Shown here: positions 3,734 to 5,985 of the stretch, piece after piece
Layout: each line of letters begins with the position of its first letter
Numbering within the stretch: position 1 is the stretch's first letter
NCBI GenBank assembly: GCA_947305585.1
Contig: CAMZDY010000067.1
Location: 1 to 5,985, forward strand
From: an uncultured Verrucomicrobiota bacterium
Lineage (GTDB): Bacteria > Verrucomicrobiota > Kiritimatiellia > RFP12 > UBA1067
Length of the DNA stretch: 5,985 bases
Reading direction: 5' to 3'
Made by a program: the position numbers and the translations under genes
Notes under the pieces: model-generated
Seen by the model: only the letters and a program-made list of their open reading frames with translations
Told to the model about the DNA's origin: nothing
Databases searched by the model: none

Positions 3734-5985
3734 ATGCGAGTTTTCGAATTGGCGAGAGAGCTGGGGGTTTCTTCCGGCGACGTGCTGAAAGCGGCGGGCG
3801 ACGCCGGTTTCGATCTGACCACCGCCATCAGCAAGGTGTTCGACGCCGACGTGGATAAGCTCAAGGCGGCGCTGTCCGGAGTGGACCGGGCCGGATTGGC
3901 GGTCAGGCGCCAGGCCAAGCTGGACCGGGCGGCGGCGGCCGTCAAGGCGCGCAAGGCGGCCGAAGACGAGGCGCTTGCCAACCATCTCAAGGCGGCCAAG
4001 GCGGCTTACGACAGCCGCAAGGTCTATACGCTCAAAGTGGAGGTGAAGGAGGAGGCTCTCCGGCCGGAGATCCTGGAATCGCCCAAGGCCGAAGAGGTCA
4101 AGGTCGAGCCTCCCAAGCCGGAAGCGCCCAAAGTGGCGGTAACGCCCAAGCCTCAGCCCAAGGCGCAGCCGGTCAAGCCGGTGGCGTTCGGGTCGGTGGG
4201 GCTCGGCAACAGCGGATTCAAGCCGCTGCAGAAGTCCAAGCCGGCTCCGGGCGGAATCACTATTTCTGTCACGGCCACGCCCAAGCCGAAACCGCCCAAG
4301 GTGCAGGTGTCGGCGGTGGAGTCCAAGCCGGGCAAAGGCCAGGCGGGACGCGACCGGGGAGACCGGCGCGACCGGGAGAACACGAAGGGCTTCGACCGCA
4401 ACCAGCACAAGCCTTCGGCTTCGTCCGCGCCCCAGAGCCGGATCAGCGTGAACGAAGAGAGCAAGGAGATCAGCATCCGCGGCGCGGTGGTGGTGAAGGA
4501 TCTCGCGATCAAGCTGGGCATCAAGCCCAACCGGTTGATCGCCGATCTCATGATGCTCAAGGTGCTCGCTTCCATCAACCAGCGCGTGGAGCCGGACGTG
4601 GCCACGAAGGTGGCCGAGAAGTACGGTTTCAAGGTGATCGTGGAGCATGCGCGCGACAAGGCGGCCGCGAAGCCGGTTTTGAAGGCCATCGACGCGGACG
4701 ACCTCATTCCGGAGGATCCGCCCGAGACGCTGAAGCCGCGCGCCCCCGTGATTACGTTCCTGGGGCACGTGGACCACGGCAAGACCACGCTGATGGACTG
4801 GATCCGCAAGGAGCACGTGGCGGCTGGCGAAGCCGGCGGCATTACCCAGCAGATTTCCGCCTATCAGGTGGACGTGGCCGGAAAGAAGATCACTTTTCTC
4901 GATACGCCCGGACACGCGGCCTTTTCGAGCATGCGGGCCCGCGGCGCCCAGATCACGGATATCGCCGTTCTCATCATCGCGGCCGACGACGGCATTATGC
5001 CGCAGACGGAAGAGTGCATCAAGGTGGCGCGGCAGGCGGGCGTGCAGATCATGGTGGCCATCACCAAGTGCGACAAGCCCACGGCCAACGTGGATCGCGT
5101 CAAACAGCAGTTGCAGAAGGCGGGTCTCACGCCGGAAGATTGGGGCGGCGACATCATTTGCTGTCCCGTTTCGGGCGTCACCGGCGAGGGCGTGGATTCG
5201 CTCCTCGAAAACATCCTGGTGCAGGCGGAAGTGCTGGAGCTCATGGCCAACCCCAACCGTCGCGCCAACGGCTACGTGATCGAGTCGGAGCTGCAGCAGG
5301 GCCTCGGTCCGTGCGCCACCTTGCTGGTGACGGGCGGAACTTTGAAGGTGGGCGATGCGATTCTGATCGGCGAACATTTCGGCAAGGTGCGCGCGCTGAT
5401 CGACGATCACGGCCGGCGCATCAAGGAAGCGCCGCCCGCCACGCCCGTCAAGTGCACGGGTTTGAGCGGCGTGCCGGAGGCGGGCAGCGATTTCCGCGTG
5501 ATGCTGGACGAAAAGCGTGCACGCACTTTGGCGGAGCAGACGGCGCAGGAGAAGAAGGAAGAGGCGCTGGCCAGCAACAAGGCGGCCACCTTGGACATGC
5601 TCATGTCGCGCATGGCGGCGGAAGGCAAGAAGGAGCTGAACGTGGTCGTCAAGTCCGACACGCAAGGTTCGCTGGAGGCCATCGTGCAGGCGTTGGAGCA
5701 GATCAAGAGCGAGAAGGTGGGGCTCAATATCATCGGCACCGGCACGGGCAATGTGTCCCTGACCGACGCCAAGAGCGCGGCCGCCGGCAAGGCGATCGTG
5801 GTGGGCTTCGACGTGGGGAGCGATTCCGGCGTGCAGCAGCAGGCCCGTCACGACGGCGTGCGCATCAACTGCTTCCGCATCATCTACGAGCTCATCGACC
5901 ACGTGAAACAGTCGATGATGGACCTTTTGCCGCCCGAATACAAGGAAGTGGTCAAGGGCCACGCGGAGATCAAGGCCATCTACGA
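3734..5985 (+). CDS. infB: Translation initiation factor IF2, first 750 residues (3' end outside window)
   Basis: IF2 is the GTPase that brings initiator tRNA to the 30S subunit and promotes 50S joining. The frame runs uninterrupted from ATG 3734 to the right edge. An IF2_N domain occupies 1-50 (MRVFELARELGVSSGDVLKA). A charged, Lys/Pro-rich linker with KPxP-type repeats spans about 55-235. A second IF2_N domain lies at about 245-305. The G domain has G1 GHVDHGKT (344-351), the G2 region GGITQ (368-372), G3 DTPGH (390-394, His394 matching the catalytic His of IF2) and G4 TKCD (444-447, where IF2 normally has NKxD). A beta-barrel domain II follows, then domain III from about LNVVVKSDTQGSLEA. 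The C-terminal fMet-tRNA-binding domain is missing only because of the window edge. It is the second gene of the nusA unit. The assignment is firm. Confidence 0.97.
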   Translation, partial: MRVFELARELGVSSGDVLKAAGDAGFDLTTAISKVFDADVDKLKAALSGVDRAGLAVRRQAKLDRAAAAVKARKAAEDEALANHLKAAKAAYDSRKVYTLKVEVKEEALRPEILESPKAEEVKVEPPKPEAPKVAVTPKPQPKAQPVKPVAFGSVGLGNSGFKPLQKSKPAPGGITISVTATPKPKPPKVQVSAVESKPGKGQAGRDRGDRRDRENTKGFDRNQHKPSASSAPQSRISVNEESKEISIRGAVVVKDLAIKLGIKPNRLIADLMMLKVLASINQRVEPDVATKVAEKYGFKVIVEHARDKAAAKPVLKAIDADDLIPEDPPETLKPRAPVITFLGHVDHGKTTLMDWIRKEHVAAGEAGGITQQISAYQVDVAGKKITFLDTPGHAAFSSMRARGAQITDIAVLIIAADDGIMPQTEECIKVARQAGVQIMVAITKCDKPTANVDRVKQQLQKAGLTPEDWGGDIICCPVSGVTGEGVDSLLENILVQAEVLELMANPNRRANGYVIESELQQGLGPCATLLVTGGTLKVGDAILIGEHFGKVRALIDDHGRRIKEAPPATPVKCTGLSGVPEAGSDFRVMLDEKRARTLAEQTAQEKKEEALASNKAATLDMLMSRMAAEGKKELNVVVKSDTQGSLEAIVQALEQIKSEKVGLNIIGTGTGNVSLTDAKSAAAGKAIVVGFDVGSDSGVQQQARHDGVRINCFRIIYELIDHVKQSMMDLLPPEYKEVVKGHAEIKAIY

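Noticed and set aside
3341..5962. Antisense open frame of 873 codons across nusA/infB
   Set aside because: It lies opposite two certain, highly conserved genes. Its product is a low-complexity H/R/L-rich string with no recognisable domain, which is what the reverse frame of GC-rich, G/C-ending codons gives. Its length is an artefact of few stop triplets in that frame.

Overview
The window is about 6 kb of GC-rich bacterial chromosome. All credible genes lie on the + strand. In order it holds: the 3' part of a GH29 alpha-L-fucosidase gene cut by the left edge (3-1133); a 386-bp gap with a degenerate 22-bp-period repeat array, a possible minus-strand gene remnant and a strong promoter; a stand-alone GT-A-fold glycosyltransferase-like gene (1520-2305); a second, nearly identical promoter with a palindromic leader; nusA (2432-3727); and infB (3734 to the right edge, C-terminus missing).

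Taxonomy cannot be fixed from this sequence. High GC, a GH29 fucosidase next to housekeeping genes, and nusA abutting infB without ylxR or an L7Ae-family gene would fit a polysaccharide-degrading member of the PVC group (Verrucomicrobiota/Kiritimatiellota/Lentisphaerota type). This is an inference of low to moderate strength.

nusA and infB form the functional core. They are 6 bp apart, the infB Shine-Dalgarno lies inside the last nusA codons, and the pair has its own sigma70-type promoter. They encode the transcription elongation/antitermination factor NusA and translation initiation factor IF2. The usual upstream partner rimP is absent; a glycosyltransferase gene takes that place. The glycosyltransferase gene has its own promoter, which shares an exact 19-bp block around the -10 and the same 18-bp spacer with the nusA promoter. 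The fucosidase belongs to an unrelated carbohydrate-catabolic unit that extends left of the window.

I found no convincing undescribed multi-gene system. The items most worth a second look are the twin promoters, the 22-bp-period repeat array with the adjacent minus-strand remnant (possibly a decayed mobile-element end), and the palindromic nusA leader. A very long antisense open frame across nusA/infB is judged to be a codon-bias shadow.
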